Assembly (NCBI RefSeq): GCF_014212495.1
Contig: NZ_JACKZC010000008.1
Span: forward strand, 62,001 to 126,000
Direction of reading: 5' to 3'
Length of the DNA: 64,000 nt
From: Pontibacter sp. Tf4
Lineage (GTDB): Bacteria > Bacteroidota > Bacteroidia > Cytophagales > Hymenobacteraceae
Shown here in pieces: positions 1 to 9,988 of the stretch (positions are counted from its first letter, which is position 1; each line of letters begins with the position of its first letter). Position numbers and translations under genes: made by a program. The notes below the pieces were generated by a model. That model was not told the DNA's origin. It did no database searches and worked only from the letters and a program-made list of their open reading frames with translations.

Positions 1-558
1 GAAGAATGCATCAGCAAACAGCACCGGCCCATACTGGTTAGCCAGCAAACTGGCCCCATAAATACGGCTGCCATCAGCCAGCAACATGCCTTCTTCAGTT
101 CCTGCTATAAAGTGAGACCACTCCCAGGCCTGGCAACCAAGGAAGGTAGCACCAAACAGGATAGTCCATAACAGCCATTTCTGCACATCGTTTTTATCCA
201 TTCTGTGTCCTGCTTCTACGGCTAACACCATTGTTACAGAGCTCAGGATCAGGATCATTGTCATTAAGGCCACAAACGCCAGCGGCAGATCCATGCCATG
301 TAGTCCAGGGAAAGCGTTGAATACTTTCTCAGGGATAGGCCACCATTCTGTTGAAAATGTAAATGCTTCCGGCTCACCTGTGTATGGCGTGTGCCTGTGA
401 CGGGCCAGACCATAAACAATAAGAAAAGCGCCAAATGTAAATGCATCGGACAGCAGGAAAAACCACATCATGAGTTTTCCATAGCTCGCTTTCAATGGCT
501 CATTGCCACCATCCCATGTACCCGAATTAGGTGCTTCCAGCGTAGTTGAAGTAGACAT
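1..558 (-). CDS. coxC: Cytochrome c oxidase subunit III, partial (3' end outside window)
   Basis: Heme-copper oxidase subunit III, a membrane subunit of the terminal oxidase that supports subunit I. The frame is open from the ATG at 558 to the left edge, giving 186 residues. The protein begins MSTSTTLEAP and contains hydrophobic helices typical of the family (for example MMWFFLLSDAFTFGAFLIVY near residue 30) and the segment GCQAWEWSHFI, which fits the conserved start of a later helix. It is the last gene visible in the respiratory operon, 20 bases behind a second, shorter subunit III gene. The C-terminal part lies outside the window, so the total length is unknown. The family call is secure; the division of labour between the two subunit III proteins is not evident from sequence. 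Confidence 0.9.
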   Translation of the reverse strand, partial: MSTSTTLEAPNSGTWDGGNEPLKASYGKLMMWFFLLSDAFTFGAFLIVYGLARHRHTPYTGEPEAFTFSTEWWPIPEKVFNAFPGLHGMDLPLAFVALMTMILILSSVTMVLAVEAGHRMDKNDVQKWLLWTILFGATFLGCQAWEWSHFIAGTEEGMLLADGSRIYGASLLANQYGPVLFADAFF

Positions 559-578
559 AGTTTATGTATAAAACGTGT

Positions 579-1157
579 TTAGTGATTTACCTGTAAAAAG
601 AAATACAAATATAGCCAAAGTCCGCCTAAAAAGTGCCAGTATATGGTGCATAACTGCAAACGAAGCATATTTTTAGAGTGTACTTTGTATTTAAAGCTCG
701 CCATCAGTACGATAGCCAGAAATATTAACCCTGTGATCAGGTGGAACCCGTGCACACCGGTTAATACATACAGGAACGAGCCTGCCGGGTTGCTTGATGT
801 ACCACCAAAGTACACATTATTCTGTACCAGGTTATCCCATGCACTCAGCTGACCGAACAGGAAGCCTGCACCCAGCAGCATGGTTAAGGCCAGCATGATT
901 TTTACCAGACTAAGGTTATCTTTTTTAGCAGCATTATTTGCCCATTGCATTGTAACACTGCTCAGAATGATAAGAACGGTATTAATGATAAACATCTGTG
1001 GCAGGTCAAATTCCAGCCAGTTACCTTCTGCCCGTCTTACAATGTAAGCACTGGTAAACGCCCCGAACATCATCACAATACTGAGGATGATAAGCCAGAG
1101 CGAAAATTTAAGCGGGTGTATACCGCCTGTAGTATTGTTATCTATATTGGCAACCAT
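579..1157 (-). CDS. Cytochrome c oxidase subunit III family protein (second copy)
   Basis: A 192-residue heme-copper oxidase subunit III with five or so predicted membrane helices. The C-terminal half carries the family signature GVHGFHLITGLIF followed by a last helix with YWHFLGGLWLYLY. It is shorter than classical seven-helix subunit III (about 260 residues), resembling the five-helix form. It starts 2 bases after the stop of ctaB and ends 20 bases before the next subunit III gene, so it is translated from the same polycistron. Two adjacent subunit III genes behind ctaB is an arrangement I associate with Bacteroidota. Whether both subunits enter one oxidase is inference. Confidence 0.9.
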   Translation of the reverse strand: MVANIDNNTTGGIHPLKFSLWLIILSIVMMFGAFTSAYIVRRAEGNWLEFDLPQMFIINTVLIILSSVTMQWANNAAKKDNLSLVKIMLALTMLLGAGFLFGQLSAWDNLVQNNVYFGGTSSNPAGSFLYVLTGVHGFHLITGLIFLAIVLMASFKYKVHSKNMLRLQLCTIYWHFLGGLWLYLYFFLQVNH

Positions 1158-1159
1158 AA

Positions 1160-2062
1160 CTATAGGTTAACTTTATCTAAAACAAAAGCGATCTGTACGA
1201 TCGGTAAATACAAAAACGACCCGAACATGATGTTCATCGCTGCCTTTTTAGAGCAGGTGCGCATCAGATAAAAGGTCTGAGCCAGAAACAGTACCCCACA
1301 CACCACTGCAATTAAAGCAGAAGTTTTACCAGTCATGCCAAACTGTAATGGCAAAAGACTTAACGGTATCAGTACCAACGTATAGATCATGATCTGGAAA
1401 GCTGTTTTAAGATTCTTACCACCCTCAAATGGCAGCATCTTAAAACCAGCCTTTTTATAGTCGTCATCCAGCACCCAGGCAATTGCCCAGAAGTGCGGGA
1501 ACTGCCATATAAACTGAATCCCGAATAAGATCCAGGCTTCCACGCCCAGTACACCTGTAGCAGCTACCCACCCGATCAGGGGTGGCATGGCTCCCGGTAT
1601 AGCACCTACAAAAACACAGATAGGGCTGATGCGCTTTAGCGGTGTATAAACAAAGCCATACAGAACAAGCGAAAGTAACGAGAAAGCTGCTGCAAGTATG
1701 TTAAATGTATATGCCAGCAACACCAGTCCTGCTACTCCAGTCAGTACACAAAACAAGATAGCTTCCGGAACGCTCAGTGCACCTGTTGGCATTGGCCTTT
1801 TAGCAGTGCGCTTCATGAATTTATCATGGTTGCGTTCCAGTATCTGGTTAATTGTGTTGGCTGATCCTGTTACAAGTAAACCACCAATAAAAACCAGAAC
1901 TATCTCCCAGTAAGGTGCTCCCGGCTTGCCCAGCATAAACCCTATAGCGCTCGAAAAAGCAACTGTAAAGCTTAACCTGAACTTGAGCAGTTTAAAATAT
2001 GCCAAGGCTTTGTGTCCCACACTTGTTACTGGCAGCAGCGTCTTATTCTCTTCTATCAACAT
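1160..2062 (-). CDS. ctaB: Protoheme IX farnesyltransferase (heme O synthase)
   Basis: Transfers a farnesyl group to heme B to make heme O, the precursor of the heme A used by the oxidase encoded in the same operon. About 300 residues of UbiA-family prenyltransferase with multiple membrane helices. The first aspartate-rich prenyl-diphosphate site is visible as NQILERNHDKFMKRTAKRP and the second as VLDDDYKKAG. An ATG at 2062 follows the ctaA stop directly; a GTG at 2065 would overlap that stop by one base. The ATG is preferred. The stop codon lies inside a CTATAG palindrome at 1160. CtaB and CtaA act in sequence and are adjacent. Confidence 0.95.
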   Translation of the reverse strand: MLIEENKTLLPVTSVGHKALAYFKLLKFRLSFTVAFSSAIGFMLGKPGAPYWEIVLVFIGGLLVTGSANTINQILERNHDKFMKRTAKRPMPTGALSVPEAILFCVLTGVAGLVLLAYTFNILAAAFSLLSLVLYGFVYTPLKRISPICVFVGAIPGAMPPLIGWVAATGVLGVEAWILFGIQFIWQFPHFWAIAWVLDDDYKKAGFKMLPFEGGKNLKTAFQIMIYTLVLIPLSLLPLQFGMTGKTSALIAVVCGVLFLAQTFYLMRTCSKKAAMNIMFGSFLYLPIVQIAFVLDKVNL

Positions 2063-2064
2063 CA

Positions 2065-3138
2065 CTATACAAAAGCTACTGATCTGTTAACCGCCTTTTT
2101 AGAGGCGTAATAATAAATTATCAAAATCATGAACTGCACCCCGAACAGCAACGCTGCAAAAGTAAGATGCAATGGCTGTACCACAGGTGGCATGGCAAAA
2201 TAGCTCAGAATTATCCCGAAGATAACCTCTGCCGCAATCATGGCCAGCATAATGTTGGTCCAGCGGTTTATTCTTGCATCTTTCAGCTTATACAACAAAT
2301 AAGCAAGGTACAGGTGCATTGCCACTACCACAATCGAGAAAGAACGATGGATATAAAAATCTGTCCCTAAGTTCTCAATCCATTTATCACGCTGGGCGTT
2401 TCCCAGGGTAAAGGCAATAATGTCAATTTCTTCCCTTATCTGCGTTCCTAACAGTATCTGACCAAATGTTACAAGCAATACAGCCCATAACATCCACTTT
2501 ATTTTACTGCTGGCAGGTAAGGTTGCAGTGTTCTGTCGCTCCTCTGCCCTTACTACCGCATACTGCAGTAAAGCTACCAGTACAAGTGCCAATGCCATGT
2601 GAATGGTAATGGTAACAGGCAGCAGGTTAGTGGAAACAACTATAGATCCTAACCAGCCTTCAATGCCTACCAGTATAAAACTGATAAAGGACAGGTAGAA
2701 TACTGCTGGGTCTGATTTCAGGAAAGGAACCGCCTGAAGCACTGTCAGAAATATAAGGATACCGATTGCAACACCAACCAGTCTGTTCAGGTACTCGATC
2801 CAGGTCTTTGTTACATTAAACTCTGTTTCGAGGTACTGGCTTGGATGCGAAAAGATATAGGCTGCCACCTTATCAAAGCCGGCAGTTTCTAAATAGCCCG
2901 CCAGTTTCTGGTTTTTGGCAATCCGCTTTTCCTTATATACTTCCAGGTAGTCTTCTGGCAGTTGGTTAACATTAGTTGGAGGAACCCAACTTCCGAAGCA
3001 CTTTGGCCAGTCTGGGCACCCCATTCCTGATCCCGTACTTCTTACGATTCCTCCAACTAAGATTAGAAAGTATACAGCAAATACTGTTAGTACTCCTATT
3101 CTTCTAAACTTAACTATTTTAGAAGATTTGTTAACCAT
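2065..3138 (-). CDS. ctaA: Heme A synthase (COX15/CtaA family)
   Basis: Oxidises the C8 methyl of heme O to a formyl group, giving heme A. The protein has 357 residues and eight or so membrane helices. The N-terminal segment STGSGMGCPDWPKCFG is the typical COX15/CtaA signature with a cysteine pair, and conserved histidines that would bind heme are visible in helix contexts such as EYLNRLVG, TITIHMALAL, YIHRSFSIVVVAMHLYLA and QPLHLTFAALLFG. It is 6 bases behind coxA and abuts ctaB, so the pair of heme-modifying enzymes is co-transcribed with the oxidase that needs their product. Confidence 0.95.
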   Translation of the reverse strand: MVNKSSKIVKFRRIGVLTVFAVYFLILVGGIVRSTGSGMGCPDWPKCFGSWVPPTNVNQLPEDYLEVYKEKRIAKNQKLAGYLETAGFDKVAAYIFSHPSQYLETEFNVTKTWIEYLNRLVGVAIGILIFLTVLQAVPFLKSDPAVFYLSFISFILVGIEGWLGSIVVSTNLLPVTITIHMALALVLVALLQYAVVRAEERQNTATLPASSKIKWMLWAVLLVTFGQILLGTQIREEIDIIAFTLGNAQRDKWIENLGTDFYIHRSFSIVVVAMHLYLAYLLYKLKDARINRWTNIMLAMIAAEVIFGIILSYFAMPPVVQPLHLTFAALLFGVQFMILIIYYYASKKAVNRSVAFV

Positions 3139-3144
3139 GATAAA

Positions 3145-4974
3145 TTATTCTAATACACGCTCCTGAGGCAGATTCGATGACTGCGTCTGAGAGAATGGTA
3201 CTGTCTGTGGAATAAAGTCTTCAGCAGCACCTGGCTTGCTATAATCGTAAGGCCATCTGTATACTGCCGGAATCTCTCCTGGCCAGTTGCCGTGACCTGG
3301 GTTGATTGGCGTAGTCCACTCCAAAGTGTTAGAGTGCCAAGGGTTAAGCGTTGCTCTGCGACCTTTAAAGATGCTATAGATGAAGTTGAACAGGAATATA
3401 AACTGTGCAGCAAAACCTAAGATAGCAGCGATACTGATAAAGGTGTTCAGGTCTGTGAAGATGTTGAAAGCTTCAAAACCAGTCCAGTTATAGTATCTTC
3501 TTGGGAAACCAGCAATACCTACATAGTGCATTGGCATGAAAACCAGGTATACGGCGATGAATGTTAACCAGAAGTGAACAAAGCCTAGTTTCTCGTCCAT
3601 CATGCGTCCGAACATTTTAGGGAACCAGTGGTAAACACCGCAGAACATACCGAAGAATGCTGCAGCACCCATTACCAGGTGGAAGTGAGCTACTACAAAG
3701 TATGTATCGTGTAACTGAATATCCAGCGCTGAGTTACCAAGGATAATACCAGTAAGACCACCAGAGATAAACAGGGATACGAAACCGATCGCAAACAGCA
3801 TGGCAGCTGTAAAGCGGATGTTACCTCTCCATAGTGTTGCCAACCAGTTAAACACTTTTACCGCAGAAGGTACTGCAATTATCAAGGTAAGGAACATGAA
3901 CACCGAACCTAAGAACGGGTTCATACCGGTTACGAACATGTGGTGCGCCCATACAACGAAAGAAAGTACGGCGATACCCAACATAGATCCGATCATGGCT
4001 CTGTAACCAAATATCGGTTTACGTGCATTGGTAGCAATTACTTCAGAAACCAAACCGAATGCTGGGAGAATTACGATATATACTTCAGGGTGACCCAGGA
4101 ACCAGAATAAGTGCTGGAACAGGATAGCGCTACCACCAGTCTGGCTAAGTGCCTCTCCGGCGATATAGATATCTGAAAGGAAGAAGCTTGTACCAAAGCT
4201 ACGATCGAAGATCAGAAGCAGGGCAGCTGATAAAAGTACAGGGAATGATAACAGACCCAAGATAGCAGTCAGGAAAAACGCCCAGATAGTCAGTGGGAGT
4301 TTTGTCATAGACATACCTCTTGTTCTCAGGTTGATAACTGTGGTAATATAGTTAACACCACCTAACAACTGAGATACAATGAACAAGGCCATACTGATCA
4401 ACCACATTGTCATACCAGTACCAGAACCTTTAATAGCTTGTGGAAGGGCACTTAGTGGCGGATAAATCGTCCAGCCACCAGCTGCAGGACCTGTCTCTAA
4501 GAAGATAGAGATGAACATGATCACACTGGCTAAGAAGAATATCCAGAAAGAAAGCATGTTCATGAAACCAGATGCCATATCACGGGCACCGATTTGTAAC
4601 GGAATCAGGAAGTTACTGAATGTACCACTCAGACCAGCTGTCAGTACGAAGAACACCATGATCGTTCCGTGCATCGTTACCAATGCCAGGTAGAATTCCG
4701 GATCCAGTTTACCATTCTGTACCCACTGTCCCAGGATCGGCTCCAGGAACGTGAAAGTAGCTTCCGGCCAACCAAGTTGCAGACGGAACAGAATAGACAT
4801 GAAACCACCAATAAAAGCCCAGGCGATACCCATGAACAGGTACTGCTTGGCAATTACTTTATGGTCCAGGCTAAAGATGTATTTTTCAAAAAAGTTTTGA
4901 TCGTGATGATGCTCATGCTCGTCGTGACCATGGTGCATATCCGTTTGGTGAATAGCGATATCTGTACTAGACAT
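3145..4974 (-). CDS. coxA: Cytochrome c oxidase subunit I (A1-type, heme aa3)
   Basis: Catalytic subunit of the terminal oxidase: reduces O2 to water at the heme a3-CuB site and pumps protons. It has 609 residues and at least 12 membrane helices. Visible motifs are MHGTIMVFF (low-spin heme ligand), LGHPEVYIVILP (CuB histidine, D-channel glutamate and the tyrosine cross-linked to it), WAHHMF (two CuB histidines) and HDTYFVVAHFHLVMG (heme a3 and heme a ligands). GHPEVY rather than SHPxVY places it in the A1 family. The N-terminus is histidine-rich (DMHHGHDEHEHHHDQ), unusual and possibly metal-binding. It sits between coxB and ctaA. Only one CTATAG palindrome is present, at 3374. Confidence 0.97.
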   Translation of the reverse strand: MSSTDIAIHQTDMHHGHDEHEHHHDQNFFEKYIFSLDHKVIAKQYLFMGIAWAFIGGFMSILFRLQLGWPEATFTFLEPILGQWVQNGKLDPEFYLALVTMHGTIMVFFVLTAGLSGTFSNFLIPLQIGARDMASGFMNMLSFWIFFLASVIMFISIFLETGPAAGGWTIYPPLSALPQAIKGSGTGMTMWLISMALFIVSQLLGGVNYITTVINLRTRGMSMTKLPLTIWAFFLTAILGLLSFPVLLSAALLLIFDRSFGTSFFLSDIYIAGEALSQTGGSAILFQHLFWFLGHPEVYIVILPAFGLVSEVIATNARKPIFGYRAMIGSMLGIAVLSFVVWAHHMFVTGMNPFLGSVFMFLTLIIAVPSAVKVFNWLATLWRGNIRFTAAMLFAIGFVSLFISGGLTGIILGNSALDIQLHDTYFVVAHFHLVMGAAAFFGMFCGVYHWFPKMFGRMMDEKLGFVHFWLTFIAVYLVFMPMHYVGIAGFPRRYYNWTGFEAFNIFTDLNTFISIAAILGFAAQFIFLFNFIYSIFKGRRATLNPWHSNTLEWTTPINPGHGNWPGEIPAVYRWPYDYSKPGAAEDFIPQTVPFSQTQSSNLPQERVLE

Positions 4975-5009
4975 TTTCTAAGTATTTAAAATGCTATAAT
5001 TCTTTTACT

Positions 5010-6068
5010 CTACTCTGCGGCAACTGGTGCTGGTGCTTCCTCAGTTGCTGGCTTCTGGCCAGCTGCACTGGTGAATTTAGCTACCACGTCAGGATTCTGA
5101 ACTGCAAAAGCTTGTTGCTTTGCCAACCATGCTTCATAATCTTCAGGCTCATCCACCACCACTACATAACGCATAGCAAAGTGGCCACGGCCGCAGATCT
5201 CTGTACAGGCAAGTTCATATTTAAACTCTGAGTTACCTGTCTCGCTCTGCATTTCACTTGTTGTCTTAGTAGGCACGAACCAGAACTTTGTCGGCATACC
5301 TGGCACGGCATCCATCTTCTGACGGAAGTGTGGCAGGAACACACTGTGGATCACATCTCTTGAACGTATTTTAAACAATACAGGCTTACCTTTTGGTACG
5401 TGAATTTCCAATGGATTCACGATATCATCATGCGAGTTTGGATCAGAAAAATCAATACCGAATTCATTTGTTGCATCAATAAGCGTTGTCTTGGTTACAC
5501 CCAGCTTGCCATCCGGACCAGGGTATCTTACCATCCAGTTAAACTGCTTACCCATTACCTCCACTACAACGGCATCAGCAGGTGCTGAGCTTGTAATTTT
5601 GGTCCAAGTTTTCCAGCCGGCAAACACAAGTAGTGCCATTACCACAGCCGGTATAGTTGTCCAGATGATTTCCAGTTTGTTATTGTGCGGATAATAGTAA
5701 GCACGCTTATTTTCTTTATGCTGGAATTTGTATGAGTACCAGAAAAGAAGTATCTGCGTAATTACAAACACAATACCGATAACAATCATTGTTGTCCAGA
5801 ACAGCTCATCTGTCCACTCACCGTGAACAGAAGCAAGCGGCTGGTTCATATCGTCCCAGGCAGCTGCAAAAGACCATACGAATGCTGCTCCACCTATTAT
5901 CAGGAACAGCAGTAACATCGTACTGTTAACCTTATTACTTGTCTTTGTTGTACCCGCTGCTTTTTGCGACGATCCTCTGAAGATGGAGGCAAGCGTTCCA
6001 ATCCTGAAAAGCTGGAAAAGAACTACTAAAAGCAGGAGTATGGATATACCAATAGCGATCGTAATCAT
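5010..6068 (-). CDS. coxB: Cytochrome c oxidase subunit II (CuA)
   Basis: Accepts electrons at its binuclear CuA centre and passes them to subunit I. The protein is 352 residues: an N-terminal helix, two further membrane helices (about 50-70 and 88-110), then a periplasmic cupredoxin domain. CuA ligands are seen as H241 in DVIHSVFLPHF and C288, C292, H296 and M299 in CTEICGRGHFAMR. There is no CxxCH, so this is an aa3 rather than caa3 subunit II; electrons must come from a separate heme protein, plausibly a heme domain of ActA or ActE. It has an Ala/Pro/Glu-rich tail and starts 25 bases after actF. Confidence 0.96.
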   Translation of the reverse strand: MITIAIGISILLLLVVLFQLFRIGTLASIFRGSSQKAAGTTKTSNKVNSTMLLLFLIIGGAAFVWSFAAAWDDMNQPLASVHGEWTDELFWTTMIVIGIVFVITQILLFWYSYKFQHKENKRAYYYPHNNKLEIIWTTIPAVVMALLVFAGWKTWTKITSSAPADAVVVEVMGKQFNWMVRYPGPDGKLGVTKTTLIDATNEFGIDFSDPNSHDDIVNPLEIHVPKGKPVLFKIRSRDVIHSVFLPHFRQKMDAVPGMPTKFWFVPTKTTSEMQSETGNSEFKYELACTEICGRGHFAMRYVVVVDEPEDYEAWLAKQQAFAVQNPDVVAKFTSAAGQKPATEEAPAPVAAE

Positions 6069-6093
6069 TATATTTTGTCTTTAGTAATATCTT

Positions 6094-7347
6094 TTAAACG
6101 TGATGATGAACACTTTCTTCCAGGAATGGATGGTTAACCGGCACAAGAGAAGCTTTTGCAAGTCCTTTTGTAAAGGTAAGCAGGAATACACCCAGGAATA
6201 CCAGTGTCGAACCTATTTCGATAAAGCCGATTCCAGCATCTCCGCGCATTGTTCCCGGCATCATCATCAGGTAGAAGTCCAACCAGTGGCCAAGCAGGAT
6301 AGCTATAGTTACGATCTTCAGCATGATCATCTGACGTTTCGCATCTCTTGTCATTAATACAAGGAAAGGGAATGCAAAGTTTACAATCAGGTTAGTGAAG
6401 AACACCCACTTGTAATGCTCATCCAGACGAGCCAGGAAGTAAAGAGATTCTTCCGGAATGTTTGCATACCAGATCAGCATGAACTGAGAGAACCAGATGT
6501 AGGTCCAGAAAATAGAGAAAGCAAATACAAATTTACCTAAGTCGTGCAGGTGGTTGGCGTTCACCATTTTCAGGTAGCCATTCTGCTTCAGGATGATAAC
6601 GGTTAGCGTGATTGCTGCAAGACCTGCTACAAACCAGCTGGCAAACACATACCAGCCAAACATAGTAGAGTACCAGTGCGTGTCAATTGACAGTACCCAG
6701 TCCCAGGCAGCCATTGAAGAAGACACACCAAAGAAAACCAGGAACATAGCTGAAATTCTGATGCTCTTGTGGTAGTACGCTGTGCCACCCTGCAGGTCCT
6801 CATTAACAGAGTTTCTTCTCAGCCAGTTAAAGAAAAGTATCCAAACCGCGAAGAATATGATCATTCTGATCAGGAAGAACCAGAAGTTCAGATAACCTGC
6901 TTTACCAGCAATGATCGGGTCATAGCGCTCGTCATTGATGTCATACAGGTATTCGTGTGTCCAGTGGAAAATGTCATGTCCGCCCACCAGGAACAGGATG
7001 ATCATGATCGCACCGCCTATTGGTAGGAAGTAGCCAAGAGCTTCCGGTATTCTTTTGATAAGCACAGACCAGCCAGCATAGGCCACGTACTGTACCGCCA
7101 CAAAGAATACGCCGATAATGGCAATACCACTAAAATATACGTTATTTAACCATAAGCTCATGAGTAAGCGCTTTAGCCAGCTTGCAGGCTCGTGCCCTGC
7201 TACTTCTCCATGACCTGCTCCATGATCCGCTCCACCACCTGAAGCCATAAAAATGATGCCTGCAATAACCAGCACAACACCTATAGCTATCATCAAGAAA
7301 AACTTGTTATTGGTTTTTCGTGGTATAATGAGTCTTTCTTCTGTCAT
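6094..7347 (-). CDS. actF: Alternative complex III subunit ActF (quinol:cytochrome c oxidoreductase membrane subunit)
   Basis: One of the two large membrane subunits of alternative complex III, which oxidises menaquinol and passes electrons to the terminal oxidase. The 417 residues contain about ten hydrophobic helices and features of the family such as GGHDIFHWTHEYLYD and SMAAWDWVLSIDTHWYSTMFGWYVFA. ActF is related to the shortened NrfD-like fold of ActC. It follows actE by 26 bases and precedes coxB by 25. The name rests on gene order act A-B-C-D-E-F and on the sequence type. Confidence 0.93.
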   Translation of the reverse strand: MTEERLIIPRKTNNKFFLMIAIGVVLVIAGIIFMASGGGADHGAGHGEVAGHEPASWLKRLLMSLWLNNVYFSGIAIIGVFFVAVQYVAYAGWSVLIKRIPEALGYFLPIGGAIMIILFLVGGHDIFHWTHEYLYDINDERYDPIIAGKAGYLNFWFFLIRMIIFFAVWILFFNWLRRNSVNEDLQGGTAYYHKSIRISAMFLVFFGVSSSMAAWDWVLSIDTHWYSTMFGWYVFASWFVAGLAAITLTVIILKQNGYLKMVNANHLHDLGKFVFAFSIFWTYIWFSQFMLIWYANIPEESLYFLARLDEHYKWVFFTNLIVNFAFPFLVLMTRDAKRQMIMLKIVTIAILLGHWLDFYLMMMPGTMRGDAGIGFIEIGSTLVFLGVFLLTFTKGLAKASLVPVNHPFLEESVHHHV

Positions 7348-7373
7348 TATTCTTAATAATTAATGCTTCTGTC

Positions 7374-8015
7374 TTAGTTATTAGGAGTTGCTGTTTCTGC
7401 TGTAGCAGTTGTATCACTGGCAGCTTCTGTTCCTGCTGATGTACCTGTCTCTCCTTTTTGCAGCTGCTGCACATACATTACAATCTTCCAGCGTTCATTC
7501 GGATCAACCTGCGAACCATGTGGCATCATACGTCCACGACCATTGGTGATCACGTGGTAGATATGTCCGGCTGGTAGTTCAGCAACACGGCCGGCTGTAT
7601 AGGATGGTACCCCTTTAAACTTCTGACCAACCAGACCCTGACCATCGCCCTGCTCGCCATGGCAAGGAGAACAGAAACGAACGTAAAGGATTTTGCCTTC
7701 CGCCAGGTGTTTGTCAGTTCTTTCCAACGGGTTCTGTAGCGCAACGCCAGCTGCCTCAGCATTGTCCTCGGCCAGGTGCATATTGTATCCCTGTTTGCCA
7801 CGGGCAACAGTACCCGGAGCTGGCTGACGCATGTTCATACCACCCGGATTGTACTTGTTATCCTTTATCTGAGAGTAAGGATCAAGCGGAACTGAGTGAT
7901 ACATGTCCGGAGCATACTCCAGACCCGGATCCTGATCATTGCTGCAGGCAAACAGCACCGCAGAAGAGAAAAGTACAGCAGAGGCTTTTAAGCCGATATT
8001 CATGAAATTTTTCAT
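7374..8015 (-). CDS. actE: Alternative complex III subunit ActE (monoheme cytochrome c lipoprotein)
   Basis: Monoheme cytochrome c subunit of alternative complex III. The 213-residue protein starts with a lipoprotein signal (ASAVLFSSAVLFAC, lipobox cysteine about residue 24), so it should be anchored outside the inner membrane. The heme site is FCSPCHG, C115-C118-H119, with GRGRMMPHGS supplying the likely methionine ligand. The C-terminal tail is Thr/Ala/Glu-rich low complexity. Its ATG overlaps the actD stop by one base (TAATG), so translation is coupled. Confidence 0.94.
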   Translation of the reverse strand: MKNFMNIGLKASAVLFSSAVLFACSNDQDPGLEYAPDMYHSVPLDPYSQIKDNKYNPGGMNMRQPAPGTVARGKQGYNMHLAEDNAEAAGVALQNPLERTDKHLAEGKILYVRFCSPCHGEQGDGQGLVGQKFKGVPSYTAGRVAELPAGHIYHVITNGRGRMMPHGSQVDPNERWKIVMYVQQLQKGETGTSAGTEAASDTTATAETATPNN

Positions 8016-8531
8016 TACTTGATTACCTCCTTCTCGTTTACTTCAATGGCGCCGTTAGAGCGAAGCAGGCTGTTTAAAGCGTTCATATCTGTTACGCCTT
8101 CTTTAACTTCAATTGCCATTACAAACTTATCGTCTGTAGAGCGCTTGTCAAAAACATTAACTTTTAGTGATGGTCTCAGACGTTGCACGATAAAGAACGT
8201 GATCACCATACCGAAGGCCGCGCAAAGTACCGTTAACTCGAAAGTTACCGGAATAAATGCCGGGATAGCAATGTGTGGCTTACCACCTATAATCATCGGC
8301 CAGTCAAAACCCAGCATCCAGATCTGCATCCAAAGCGCGAAAGATGTTCCGAACAGACCGCAGAAAAAAGCAACGATCGGAAGTCTGGAGCGCTTGATAC
8401 CTAACACATCATCAATACCGTGCACCGGGTATGGCGAGAATACGTCATAAATCTTAGTGCCGGCAGCCCGTACGTTTTCGATGGCTTCTAAAAGCACATC
8501 TTCATCATCGTAGATACCTAAAACAAACTTC

Positions 8532-8539
<8 letters not shown>
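8015..8539 (-). CDS. actD: Alternative complex III subunit ActD (DUF3341 membrane protein)
   Basis: Small membrane subunit of alternative complex III, DUF3341 family, 174 residues. The N-terminal soluble part ([40 protein letters not shown]) is characteristic, followed by two membrane helices. I use the ATG at 8539, giving MNKKFVLG; an upstream extension to 8596 would lie inside actC and matches nothing familiar. This start overlaps the actC stop by 8 bases and the end overlaps actE by one, typical of tight translational coupling. Confidence 0.93.
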
Positions 8540-9968
<1,429 letters not shown>

Positions 9969-9988
9969 AACTCTCTCGAATTTTATTT

